Made by a program: the position numbers and the translations under genes
Origin: Capitella teleta
Lineage: Eukaryota; Annelida; Polychaeta; Capitellidae
Length of the DNA stretch: 64,000 nt
Direction of reading: 5' to 3'
Assembly: GCA_000328365.1 (NCBI GenBank)
Contig: KB309773.1
Location: forward strand, 268,018 to 332,017
The notes under the pieces: generated by a model
The model's input: only the letters and a program-made list of their open reading frames with translations
Database searches by the model: none
What the model was told of the DNA's origin: nothing
In this document: positions 11,899 through 23,400 of the stretch, piece by piece
Numbering within the stretch: the stretch's first letter is position 1
Layout: the number at the start of each line of letters is the position of its first letter

Positions 11899-12539
11899 TT
11901 CTCTGTGTGTCTTCTAATGGTTGTAATTTGCTGAAAGATGCCAGCTTCGTCTGCTTACAAGTTATGAGGAAGCATAATGCAAGTGGATCCCTTATATACC
12001 ACGAGGCAAAGCGTCTGGGCCTTATAAACGATTTTGCAGACGGGTGTTAAAAATACACCTCACAGCACATTGTTTGGAGTTAGGATTTGGTAACTGGGAA
12101 AAAATAAAGTATTACGTGTTTAAGTGTAGCCAGAGTTTACGTATAAAAGTTCCCAGGTTTCAGATTCACGTGTTTGGGTCAAATGATGGGCATATCATAT
12201 TGCTCTGTGTTGGTGCATCTCGTGTTCACATGTGCATATTATTACCCTACGTTATCCATGCAATGCCTTTACTGAAATTATGTGTGATTATATCTAATTT
12301 CAGGTGTAATTATGACAAAATAATATAATTGATTACTCATTTAATCACAATTGTATAACTTGGTGAACTACACTTCTGCGTCCCACGTAAAAGACATGTT
12401 GAAAACACATAGTACAATAATTCGAATAAATAAAAATGATCATTTATTTGTTGAGGAATATATACCAAGACACTCATTTAAGTTGATTCTGAAAAAAAAA
12501 AAGATAAATGAATAGTTCCGATGGATACACATGGATAGG
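11899..12539. other. Upstream region of the GPCR gene
   Basis: Contains the presumed 5' UTR and promoter of the receptor gene on the minus strand. No convincing TATA box, exon or repeat was identified. Confidence 0.35.
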
Positions 12540-12702
12540 TAGTGGCCGAATAGTTAGCGTGCTTGCCTCGAAAGGGCTTGGCGTTGGCCACTGGATGTCC
12601 TTGGGTAAAGCACTTAACTTCTGCTTATTTCCTCGGAACACATGAACACATAAGCCTTAGTTGCTTCAGGATTCCGAGGTTAAATAAGCCCCCCACCCCC
12701 CC

Positions 12703-12735
<33 letters not shown>
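12540..12735 (+). mobile_element. tRNA-derived SINE, second family, A-tailed
   Basis: The plus strand begins AGTGGCCGAATAGTTAGCG, a Ser/Leu-tRNA-like head with an A-box. It continues with a decayed B-box region and then TGTCCTTGGGTAAAGCACTT, a motif close to the TCCTTGGGCAAGACACTT block common in invertebrate tRNA-SINEs. It ends in a C-rich run and a long A tail at about 12706-12735. It differs in body and tail from the family at 6332. Confidence 0.7.
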
Positions 12736-12736
<1 letters not shown>

Positions 12737-12859
12737 ATGCAGTCATAAATTCATAATGCTAAAGAATGGAAGATTGCTGATAATTTTCACCTCATTTAAA
12801 GGCATGCAATGAGGATCCTTGTATATTATGATTGGATAATGAACTTCGACCTATGTTGT

Positions 12860-14434
12860 TCATTTATGTCTTTTGATTGTCAAGGCGAAACAAAAGTAAT
12901 CTTCATTGGGCATTTTGAGATTCCAAGTGGACCATTTGTTTGACTGAGGATCGTACTCTTCAATGGAGTCAGTTTCTTTCCCTCCGCATAAAACTATTTT
13001 GTCCCTCCAGGCAAGAGCCGGGCCATAGATATGTTCAAATTGGGGTCTTTGTAATTGGACCCAAATATCCGTGCAAGGATCATATTGCATGCATCTCCGA
13101 AATTGACCACCGATAACGAATATTTTGCTCGCAAAGGACACAGCGCTTACACCTTCACATGTCTCAGGTAATGGAGATAGTGCTTGCCATGCCCTTTCAG
13201 CTGAATCAAACTTATAAACGTCACGCGTAACAGTTGTTATTGATATCCAACCGCCAAGTACAAATAATTGTTTCTGGATACACACCGCATTATTCAGACA
13301 CTGAGCCTCGGGCAGATCAGGAAACTGACTCCACTTCAGGGTTTTGAGGTTCAAGCACTCAACTGAATCGAGATAAATGTCCTCGTTTATGCGACCACCA
13401 ATAACCATAAACTCATCTTGATTACAAATAGATGAATGGTAATATCTCCTCTCATTCATCGGAGGCAGCGTTCTCCATTGCCTTGTGTGAGCTACGTATG
13501 CATAACATTCACGTTGTGGTGCATCATACGTAAGACCACCAGAGACGATAAAGCCATTCAAAGAAGACGAAGTAACGCTGTAATAGTCACATTCCGAAAA
13601 TGGAACTCGAATCACTTGCCATTGTTGGTCGTCTGGGCTGAGCCAAATATTTCGGTTTGAATCACCAACAACTAAAGACTGATCCCGATCGACAATCGCG
13701 AGTGATTCCATGACTTCTTGAATGATTTTCATGCCTTTCTCTGTTTGCATGAGCTCTTCTCTCATCACAGTTTGACAGACAAAATCCATGCTGAATAGGG
13801 TCAGTTCTAAATTCTGCAGCAAATCCATGAATCGACCAGTCCTGCCCTGAGAAGACTTCGCCCACTTCTGAAGTAGAAGGAAGCTGCCCTCGTCAGAACC
13901 ATACGTGGTTAAGAGTGCAATTAGATCATCCTCTGTAAGTTCATCAATTTCGGATTCCATGTCAATTAATTTCTGCCAATGATTATTCAAGTAGCCATGG
14001 GTCACTTTGATCAGTGTATCGAGACCGTAGAGTCGAGCAAGGTTCTTGAAAGACACGCAGTTGGTGGATGCAACTTGTCCACAGAGGAATTTTTCAACAT
14101 TTTTCTTCAGCTTGGTCAGCAGAAGTCTGTCACTGACAGCCAGAAGTTCCTGCGCGTTTTCTGCTGATATTTGAATGTTGCCTGAGTAGAGATATTCCAC
14201 CAACAGTAGTCCAGTTGTCGAACTAACATCCTTTATGGAAATCTCGCCTGCATCTCTCTCCTGCATGTCCGTTTGGAACATTCGGCGGAAATAGTCGCAA
14301 GATGCAGCCAGCACAAGTCGATGGCACTTGACTCGAGTCTCCTCAAACGCCAGCACAACGTCCACCATCTCATCTGAGTGTCGCATGTTGCGGAATGTGG
14401 CAGACATGTCCTGCAGGAATTCGTAGCCTGCCAT
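12860..14434 (-). CDS. BTB-BACK-Kelch protein (KLHL family), intronless
   Basis: An uninterrupted frame of 524 residues. Residues 20-120 form a BTB domain (VDVVLAFEETRVKCHRLVLA then YFRRMF), 125-230 the BACK domain (NCVSFKNLARLYGLDTL), and 265-515 six Kelch repeats with blade motifs such as FIVSGG, FMVIGG, LFVLGG and IFVIGG. KLHL proteins normally bridge CUL3 to substrates for ubiquitination, dimerising through BTB. It is clearly paralogous to the gene at 1402-3522 (shared ...VQLQRPQF... or SLQRPQF and DSIEEY blocks in the last blades) but no SAP exon could be found upstream. An acceptor-like TTATTTACAG lies just before the ATG, so a 5' UTR intron is possible. Confidence 0.9.
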   Translation of the reverse strand: MAGYEFLQDMSATFRNMRHSDEMVDVVLAFEETRVKCHRLVLAASCDYFRRMFQTDMQERDAGEISIKDVSSTTGLLLVEYLYSGNIQISAENAQELLAVSDRLLLTKLKKNVEKFLCGQVASTNCVSFKNLARLYGLDTLIKVTHGYLNNHWQKLIDMESEIDELTEDDLIALLTTYGSDEGSFLLLQKWAKSSQGRTGRFMDLLQNLELTLFSMDFVCQTVMREELMQTEKGMKIIQEVMESLAIVDRDQSLVVGDSNRNIWLSPDDQQWQVIRVPFSECDYYSVTSSSLNGFIVSGGLTYDAPQRECYAYVAHTRQWRTLPPMNERRYYHSSICNQDEFMVIGGRINEDIYLDSVECLNLKTLKWSQFPDLPEAQCLNNAVCIQKQLFVLGGWISITTVTRDVYKFDSAERAWQALSPLPETCEGVSAVSFASKIFVIGGQFRRCMQYDPCTDIWVQLQRPQFEHIYGPALAWRDKIVLCGGKETDSIEEYDPQSNKWSTWNLKMPNEDYFCFALTIKRHK

Positions 14435-14829
14435 TATGAAAAAATCTCACAGAATCCCTGTAAATAATGAATAATGTAATCATTGTAATGGTGATGTGTA
14501 ATGAAAAGATCCATCACATTAGTAATTTGAATGCACTATCTTTTAAAAATGAGTGGATGTTTTTCGTTGTCTTCGGTCTTCGGCAGATTCAACGCAAACA
14601 AATTATAATTTATATATGGAATTAAACCTTCAAGCACACTCGTCGCTCTCAATTTGTCTATCGTCATCTGATGGGCATAATTGGCATAATTTCTATATAG
14701 TACGTATAGTATGTAGCTTCCCCGTGAATCATGGTCCGTTTGCGTGAGAAACAACAATAAGGACACATTTCAGGTATGACATACAGACATACCACAGCGA
14801 GATGCCGTTATAGTCTACGCATTTTACAC
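14435..14829. other. Upstream region of the KLHL gene
   Basis: Contains the probable 5' UTR and promoter of the KLHL gene. The short frames here do not resemble any protein. Confidence 0.35.
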
Positions 14830-14990
14830 GAAGTTGGACAGCACTATAGAATCGCCGAAGAATTACAGTTACATATATAACGAATTAAAATTATGATTCA
14901 AAATCATGACGCCCATGTCCGGATCGGGGTTCCAACACAAAACAACAATCTCGGCAGACCGCATAGAGCTGCACAACAGCTCCCCGAGCG
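14830..14990 (-). mobile_element. Decayed SINE copy (family of 6332)
   Basis: The stretch AGTTGGACAGCACTATAGAA followed by CGCCGAAGAATTACAG matches the body of the SINE at 6332 (there AGTTGGGCAGCACTGCAGAG). The tRNA-like end near 14975 is heavily mutated. This is an old partial copy in the same orientation. Confidence 0.6.
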
Positions 14991-16162
14991 GTAGCGTGGA
15001 GTGCATACAATTATGTGTACGCACACCGCTATTACTGGCCGGGTAGCTGGGTGAATAAGAAACGCCAGGGCGCCCGATTAGCTAACCTGCCTCTTTGCAG
15101 TCTCTGGGGTCATTGCATGATAAACACTGACCTCTGATCAATTAAACGTCAGCTTATATATTGATCCCACGAGTCGATTGCTTCAAGACTTGCCCCGGAA
15201 TGAAATGAGGCCACGTGCGTACCTCTAGCTGGCTTTACAGTTCACAACGTCCTTGCACTTTCAACAGGAATTCCCCAACGATCTTGTTCTGATCTGCGGT
15301 GGTTATTACAGCACATGTTTCTTGTCCTATCAATCCTGTGAATTTTAATCCGTTTTCGCTAGACTGTATAGTAATGGGTCGGTGGGTTGTGCCTTTTGAC
15401 CTTTGATTTGATCGAGGGAGAAATTGAAATATAAATATCCACTACTGAAACTGTATTATACTCGGGTTCCTTGTGTAACAGACCAAATCATCTTTTGTTT
15501 GCTATCGATGAAGGTTGGTCACATGATGCGCATCTTTGAAAATGAATGGAGGATTAGGAAATTTCACAAGCCAATGTTTCCAGAAAAGCGGAAGCCATCT
15601 TGGCCACCATTTTGGGTTGATAAAAATTACAGCAAGGGATCACATAATATACAGTCTGTCAGAGTCCCTAGATCCTACACATAAAATATATTTAAGTGTC
15701 GAATGCTGCACAGAAATTAACAACCAATGTAATGAACTGGTTTTGCGTTGGGTTCGTCAATAATAACTCGTTTTCACAACAAAAAAAAATGTAATCTTCT
15801 GTTTTTGAGACCTTTAATAATGTATTATACGATCCCTAGAGTGGTCTTTTGACCTGAATTCGCCTGTGACACTGTTGCAATTAAAAGCAACTGTGTATCC
15901 TTCGTCATTACAAAAAGTATGGAATTTACTGTTTTGACCATTTGATCGCATTCATCTATCCCTACACCTTTCACCTTGACGCCATTGTTGCTAAGTTTCT
16001 GAAAGAAGAAAAAATCATTAACTTCAGTCGAAGCCTCCGTCTAATTCATTAGGCTACAATTCAGTATCAGATGGGCAGCCCCAGGCTCCCTCTCAAGTAG
16101 AACAAAAACGGCGAATTAATTATCAGTTTTGATGTCTATTCTTTCATGTGTCGGTTGCCACC
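14991..16162. other. Intergenic, nothing recognised
   Basis: No gene or repeat could be supported; short frames around 15424-15763 lack any protein-like pattern. Confidence 0.4.
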
Positions 16163-16854
16163 CTAAAGGGAGGAAGAACTGGTTAAAAATGGACTTTGAG
16201 TCGTTATATTTGATGCACCAAAAAAGATTCCTATGCCTGGCCCACACAAGGAATATCATCGCTAACAATTTCGCGGGAGATATATTGCTAATTAGGCGTG
16301 ACGTCAGACGCTGTCATGAAACACGGAGTTCCCCATCTTTTACAGTGGGCCTCGTTATATCAGCGTGTCCTGCGACTAAACCCCTGAATATTTTTTTTTT
16401 TATTTTCTTTTCGGAAATAGATAGAATAATCATTTTGCCACCAGTCAGGCGCAAAAAAAAAAAATATATATATATTTTTCGCTATTTTTGTTATTTTAAC
16501 AAGCGATATTCTAGGACACCTACGCATGCGCATGCACCACGCATGCGCAATACTGACGCTTTCGTTTCGTAAACAACAAAGATGTCCTTTTATGGCGAAG
16601 AAGCTCTGCTCTGATTGGCTGAAATTGATAGCTTCACGGGGGCAACGGGACCAATCACGGCAAGCCCTCAGCTGACGTTTGCTTCCTATACTTTGCAATG
16701 GAAGTCATTCTCCCATAGGTGCAAACCCCGATATTCGGAATGCATTGTTTCCTTACGCTTGCATCCAGGCATGGTGTTCTTGGCACGGAATGCTATCAAT
16801 TGGTGCTATGAGGCAATAGAACATCACTTAAAATTTAGTTCCCCATAGGGCTTT
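16163..16854. mobile_element. Inverted-repeat DNA element, about 700 bp, copy 1
   Basis: Closely similar over its whole length to 35308-36018. It starts CTAAAGGGAGGAAGAACTGG and ends AGTTCCCCATAGGG, mirror images of each other. No transposase is present, so it is non-autonomous. Internally it has CATGCGC-type palindromes near 16523-16550, TGACGTCAG near 16300, and GATTGGCTG / CCAATCA boxes near 16610-16655. Confidence 0.75.
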
Positions 16855-16994
16855 GATACATACAACGGCTTGTATTTCGTCTACTTAAACAGGAATTCGG
16901 TAAAAATTGATGTATACCAACAGAAATCATGATGGAAACAATAACAATCCTACGATACTGAATCACCTGCAGTGAGTTATATCAACACATATCG

Positions 16995-17445
16995 CTCTTG
17001 CTGCAGATGTTGCTGAACCATTCTTTTGCGCCGATGACCATGCTGACTTCTGTCCTCATTCCAATCCCTAAAAATAGAAAGAAGCCTCTATCTGAGAGTA
17101 ACAACTATATACCGTTCGATCGCCCTGAGCAGTATCATTGGAAAGATATGGGACAAGATCATCCTCTCCAAACACTCTTCCATCCTCTCCTCAGTGGATA
17201 TGCAGTTTGGCTTCCGACCTGGCCACTTCACCACACAGTGCACTTTTGCACTCCAGGAAATCGCTGAAAACTTTGCAAGCAGAAATTCGAATGTACATAT
17301 CACGCTGTTAGACGCATCCAAGGCTTTTGACCGCGTACATTATGCTAAAATTTTCAGTCTTCTACTAATAAGAAAACTTTGCCCGCTGACGACGAAGCTG
17401 ATGATGATGATGTACACGACCCAGAGAATGTCTGTAAGATAGCGA
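16995..17445 (+). mobile_element. LINE reverse-transcriptase fragment
   Basis: Plus-strand frames encode SVLIPIPKNRKK, then (other frames) FGFRPGHFTTQCTFALQEIA and LLDASKAFDRVHY, the motifs of non-LTR reverse transcriptase domains 0-3. The piece is truncated at both ends and carries at least two frame changes. It is a different lineage from the LINE at 4490. Confidence 0.75.
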
Positions 17446-18054
17446 GGCGTTGACTCAGAGAGCTTCTCATGTGCAAATGAAGTAAAACATATTCAGTACC
17501 ACACTTTGTTCAATTACCGGAATACCGAAGCAATGAAATTGGCTAAGTGTTGCCTAATATGTGTTCCGACCGAAAACACACAAATATTCTGAATTATCAC
17601 ATTTCCTTCTAAGACTCGACAGCACACGTAGTATGCAACTCAGAAAAGTTACAAAATTTACGAAATAATCGTCAATTTATGCAATTAAATGCTTTAATTA
17701 CCACAATGACCTTGACCTTGATGCAATCTCATTTAAACTTATAATTACATAAGATGGCTATACTAGCAATATACTCTGCAAATTTCAATCAACCCGCACA
17801 ACCGAGATATTTGCATTTGAAAAGGTCGTAATTACTATTATGCAAGATTACGCAAGAACGTGCATCTGAGAGCAGTAACAGCGTCATTCGTTGTTGCACA
17901 TATTAACGCGCTGGATCGATTGATGTATGCCGCAAGACCCTAGCTCAATTAATGAGTGAGCTAGAAGTGATCCAATTTGAGACTTTGAAAAATCGCTGTG
18001 ACCTTGACCTTTGACCTACAAATTTGAATCACAGAATCGCAGAATGACATGCAC
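17446..18054. other. Intergenic, nothing recognised
   Basis: AT-rich. It contains several CCTTGACCTTGA-like words near 17705 and 18000 but no gene. Confidence 0.35.
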
Positions 18055-18375
18055 TAAAGTAACATAAGGAAATTTTTTAATTTAAAATTTTCCTTAAAAA
18101 AAACACGTAAAGTAACATAAGGAAAATTTTTAATTGAAAATTTTCCTTAATAAAGTAAAAAAACACGTAAAGTAACATAAGGAAAAAAATTTTATTAAAA
18201 TTTTTCCTTAAAAACACGTAAAGTAACATAAGGAAAATTTTTGAATTAAAAATTAAAATCATAAAAAAAAACAAAAAAACACGTAAAGTAACATAAGGAA
18301 AAATTTTTATTTACAAAAAAACACGTAAAGTAACATAAGGAAAATTTTTAATTTAAAATTTTCCTTAAAAATCAT
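18055..18375. repeat. Tandem array of about 50-bp hairpin units
   Basis: About six units share the block ACACGTAAAGTAACATAAGG. Most continue into AAGGAAAATTTT...AAAATTTTCCTT, a self-complementary stretch that would fold into a hairpin. Units vary in the loop and in A-run length. Confidence 0.85.
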
Positions 18376-19448
18376 AAATGCTAACTGTAGTCAAGTAAAA
18401 TAGCCTAATAACAACAAAAGCATATCAGAATGCAAGTAATTGATCCTTTTAAGATATATTACTTTAGTTTTGATGTCGTTGATAAGAATTCGCAAAAAAA
18501 AAAAAAAAATATCATAACGCACTTTTTCGGAAACGCAAATAGGGTAGCCTCACGCACAGAAATTCAAGGCTATTCAACCAAGGATGCTCTATATAATAGA
18601 ATTCAATGAGTATCCTTGATTCTAATATCATGTTTGATTATACGTACTTTATGACCAGCATTTTACGAACAAAAATTAGGCCAATTAGTGATAAAAAGTA
18701 ATTATGAGACCAATGAAAGAAATACGTGGATGTCGACAGCTTGATAGGCCTACTGAGATGGAATGAATACCAATTGCTTAAAAATTTCAATGCAGGATGA
18801 AGTCAGTCCAGTTCTTAACATTTTCCCTATATCCACCAATGTCGTGATGAAAGTTTATGATTATGCAAATGTATAAGGTCGGAGTTAACAGACAAACCAA
18901 CAACACGCCTAGTCAAAGTAATGGGAGGTGAACAGTGTTAATTTGCGCCATGCAGGTGACATTTCAGGCTGGTTTGTGCATCAATTCTTTTTCAGTGTTA
19001 ACTCTCCCAATTACTTCAAATATTAACTTTTTTTTTCCCTCACATGCATTTTGTTTCTATGACGTCAATGTGTGTATTACAGGAAAGAGTGAGTGGTCAT
19101 GTCACAGTATTCATGATTATTATAAGAGCAGTGTCGATGAGATGTACAAACCTTTTTTCTTCTTGGATGAAATTGAAACGATTAGTATTTGAAAGAAAAT
19201 TACGGACAACTTCCACACACAATCAGATGAAAACTCCAGTTTTGTTGAATGGAGCAGAATTATGATTTTTGAGTGTGCGTCAAATTCTAACATAAATAAT
19301 TAAATATATATGCATGCACACACACACTCAGAGAAGGACTTATTTATTTCAGAATAAATAGTATAAAAAAGCAACCAATCATTATAAAATACATGAAACA
19401 TTATTCATATTTATTCAATAATTAAATACATGTAAACAAATAAATAAA
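18376..19448. other. 3' flank of YEATS2
   Basis: Holds the short 3' UTR of YEATS2; an AATAAA (minus strand) lies at 19410-19415, about 35 nt past the stop codon. One copy of ATCATAACGCACT is at 18511. A CA microsatellite lies near 19317. No other gene seen. Confidence 0.5.
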
Positions 19449-20446
19449 TCAATGGAAAGTGAATAATTTTCTGGACGAATCTTCGTGACTCCACAGCATT
19501 TCTTCCCCCATGTATTTCTCAGTGAGAAAATCAAATTCCGGTTTTTCATTCAAAGCTTCCTCAATGTTCGATTTTGTCAGCTCCATCGGAACTCTGGGAA
19601 ATGGAAAATTGCATAATTTCCTAGAATTCTCTAGAAGCGCTCACCGGTTATTTTTCATGACTAACGCTGCAGCCTTACGAATGATATCTCCGGCCATCGC
19701 CATAGAGACCTGTTGAAACAAAATTGAGATTCAAAATTTCCAACCATTTGAGAGAAGCCTCACGGATAGAAGCATATCCTCCACTGCTGGAGCAAACACA
19801 TCAGCCATATCAGAGTCATCTTCAGTCACCTTGACTGAGTCAATTGCAACTCCGACCTGTAAAATGACATCAAATTAATTTTTGTGCCAGATGATCAATT
19901 CCTAGAAAATAATGTTTATTTTCCACGAAATTTATCTTTTAAGAAATCTCCAAATAATTGTGGTACATATATTAATTTACATTGTATAATTATAGCCTTG
20001 AAAACATGGGTTCAGCATATACCGGTAGCCTTATTGAACACAGCTGATGAAAATAACAAACCTTGTTTGCCGCTTCCCTGACAAACTGAGCAGCTGGAGA
20101 AACAGGGAGATATTGCGCGTCTCCATCGAAAGAACGGCGAATGGGTGAAGTTGGCTCACGTTTCACTGCCAGCAATGGCTGCACTTCTGAAGAAAAATCA
20201 TAAAATATCAATGACATGAGGTGTTAAGGCAATTTAAATATTTATGATGTAAGAAATGTGAGCAGTTGTGAAATTTACCCTGATCGCCAATGACATCAAC
20301 ATCCTCCTCCGGCAGAGAGGAGAACCTTTGCGCTTCATCTCTCTTCTTCTGAAGACCCTCCAGAAGGTCATCCGGCAAGGTTAAAAGGTCAGAATCCAAG
20401 GGCGAAATGTCATCAATCTTCTTGCGATGGAAATGACGCAGAGTTT
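19449..20446 (-). CDS. YEATS2: YEATS2 exons 13-17 (histone-fold end)
   Basis: Five exons, 20279-20446, 20062-20186, 19764-19856, 19645-19709 and 19449-19593, separated by introns of 51 to 205 nt. They encode [10 protein letters not shown] through [10 protein letters not shown] and [20 protein letters not shown] before the stop. This tracks the human tail (VEDMILKATEQLV, then ITVSNIHQAI and FLDFLTNKHMG), the histone-fold segment. Confidence 0.9.
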
Positions 20447-23400
20447 CTGTGAGAAAGAAAATTGAACTTTTATATTTAATAAATGGGTAGGTATACCGGT
20501 AATTGAAGTGAATTAGGGCATTTTGATAATTATTAATTTTATGGGAGCAGAGAGCAGTTAAGGCATGGACACACAGGCAGGACCTAAACAACAACAACAA
20601 ATAGGCAAGAAATATTTCAAAAGATCTATTAACAGTTATTTAATGAGCATATGATGGCATTAATTTCAAGCTAATTTATTTTGATATAATTATGGATATT
20701 ATATTAATCCCACAAAATTAAATATACATACAGCATAAAACCAATATATCAATATTAACGTGTACTCATAAATCATAATGATACTAAATCGTAAGAAGCG
20801 ACCTCATGACATATTCCAAATAAGGTATAATAATATTAACAATATGCGCATCTCATTATACCACATCCCAAATAAGGCATAATATATTAATGAGATGCGC
20901 ATCGCATTATAGCTCAGCGTCGTGCTTCAGCAGCGAAGCAGGTCGAAGTTCACAGTTCAATCTTAACAGCACACGACAGAAAATCTATTTTGCCTCTGAG
21001 CAGTAAACACTATTCACAAACAATGATCGTATTTGGTTCAATTGTGACTCGATATCAAACAAAATGGACGCAATTTCGAGGCATCTGATTGTGTTTTGAG
21101 GAGCGAAGCGTTGATTGTGAATTCATAACAGGTAAGACTTTTGTGGTAGCTTCGGTTCTATCAGATTGAGCATGTGTCAGTTTCGGCTGTTTTATGCTCC
21201 CGATAAGAGCACTTGAGGTGAAATTGGCGTGATGTATTCATTCTTTAGCTTAATTAATACGTAATTAATCGTATAATTGTATTTAATTTAACCTGAAAAT
21301 CAATTTCATCATGGCAATCGCTATGCGTATAATCAAAGTGGGCCTACAGATGTAGGCTAATGGGCATTAATATGATTGAATTATCCTTTGAAACTGAATA
21401 TTAATTAAAATAATTTGTAATAATACGGAGTTCCTGGTATAGAGGTTTTGATTTGATGTGGAGAAGGTCTCTGGAGAGGGAAAATTTGGGGAAACCCCAC
21501 AATGACAGATCTATGTGATTGATTCAATGATTGTTTTTTTTTCTGCAAAAAATAAATCTGTTTTAGAGCCATGCACTTTAGCACGGCAGTGCACACTCAG
21601 TACTGAGCAGTGAAAGATACCAAATACTTGAAATATGAGGAAAATTCTATGACTCATCAATTAAATACCAAGTATTATTCATTAGAGCACATGTATACAC
21701 TTAAACACTACGATATTCCCACACATCAACCTGCCCAGGTCTAATGTATCAAGATTATATAAATTTCTCAATAATACAATGTTATCTAACTTCTTATCAC
21801 GAAACCACTTATCGATTTGTGGCTGAGAGCCCCCATGGTCCCATTTATGAAGTAAGTGGTTTAATAAGTAAGAGTTAGCACTGGAATTTTCGGCAAATTA
21901 TAATTGTATACCAGACACGGAAGTGAGTGCATAGTCTAAAATGGCTCTAATCTTGCTATACTATCATCTAGAATCCAGACTGTAGAATAGTGCAGATTAA
22001 TGTGTCTATTGTCCAGGAGTATCCAATGTTATCGGATTGTGTATACGATAAAGCGTACAATTTGATACTGGGTTTGTAAGTATTAGCTGGGTGAGTCCAA
22101 ATTGAGATTCTGTCGGTGAGTACAATAAATAATCGTGACTTTAGGTTAGAACACATCGTAATTATAATATTGATCAAGCACTTTTACGAAATGTCGTATA
22201 AGACCGCATCCGAAAAGGATGTACAATAATAGCCCATGCACACTTAATCTGAATATCTAAGTGATTAAATGATTTTTCCGTCGATAAATAATTGCCAAGT
22301 GCCTAAAGTGGTCGATAAATGGGTTGGTTTCTCATGTTCATCCCATTGGAGTCAATACAACATTTTAAGCACATAAAACGTGTATTCTGTTCGTGTGAGT
22401 GGGGAATATTCACAAATCGATATTTATGATCAAAGAATATCGATTAGGAATGGGAAATTTAAAACAAATTTCCCACCCAAAGGGAAGTGCAATTTCAACA
22501 GTAATTGACAACAGTGTTCAATTACACTGTTTTAAAGCGTGGGTATTTTGTACATTCATGGAAATCAACCAATATAGCATACAGCACTAAGATTATGTAT
22601 GGTCAGAGTAAATGCACTCATAGACATTGAAGCACTTGCTGTACAAAATACAGGAGACATAATTTCATATCCTCATAAAACCTTAACACAACCGGAAAGC
22701 GACGATTTCGCAGCGAAAAAAAACTCGCGACCTCAAAAATGTGGAATATGACAAAGAGGAGTCAGTGAAATACAAAATGCATTTTGTCACAGCGTAACTT
22801 GATGCCATGACTCATAGCACACTGCAGGAAACAGATCGAGGAATTGGCATTCTGGGGAGAAATTTACTAGAGTTCAAATGCATATTGGTGATCTGTGTTT
22901 GTTTGTTAGCAAGGTAAGCAAAAGTGCTGTACTGGTATTGATCCTGTGTTTATACTGTACAATCTGAACAGGCCATGTTGATACTCGCGATACGCTGCAG
23001 CGGCTACACGGATATTACATAATATTATTATTCCTAGGGCGGCATTTGCGTAGGGATGTTCAAAGTACCATGATGCAATGAAGTGTAATTACTTATGATA
23101 GGATCATAGAGTACTGAATATACTACAATATGCCAGTGGAGTACAAGTGAAGAAAGAGCAAAATAATGATATCGCATAGCTATTGTGACAGAGGATGTAT
23201 ATTATATTGTTCTATGCAATTTATCGAATTAACAAGTATAGCTCTAGGCCAAACAGTCGTAAACCAAACATCATAAGAAAGTTCACAAGGAATCAATATT
23301 TATTTATCACGCAGCTATGCGATGGTATGCACAATTTCGTTCAGTGGGTTATATTTATTTACACAATTGATGAGGGTACGGGCTTGTGTAAAACATGCTG

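Noticed and set aside
18055-18375. CRISPR-like array
   Set aside because: Unit spacing is irregular, the 'spacers' are related hairpins, and the genome is animal.
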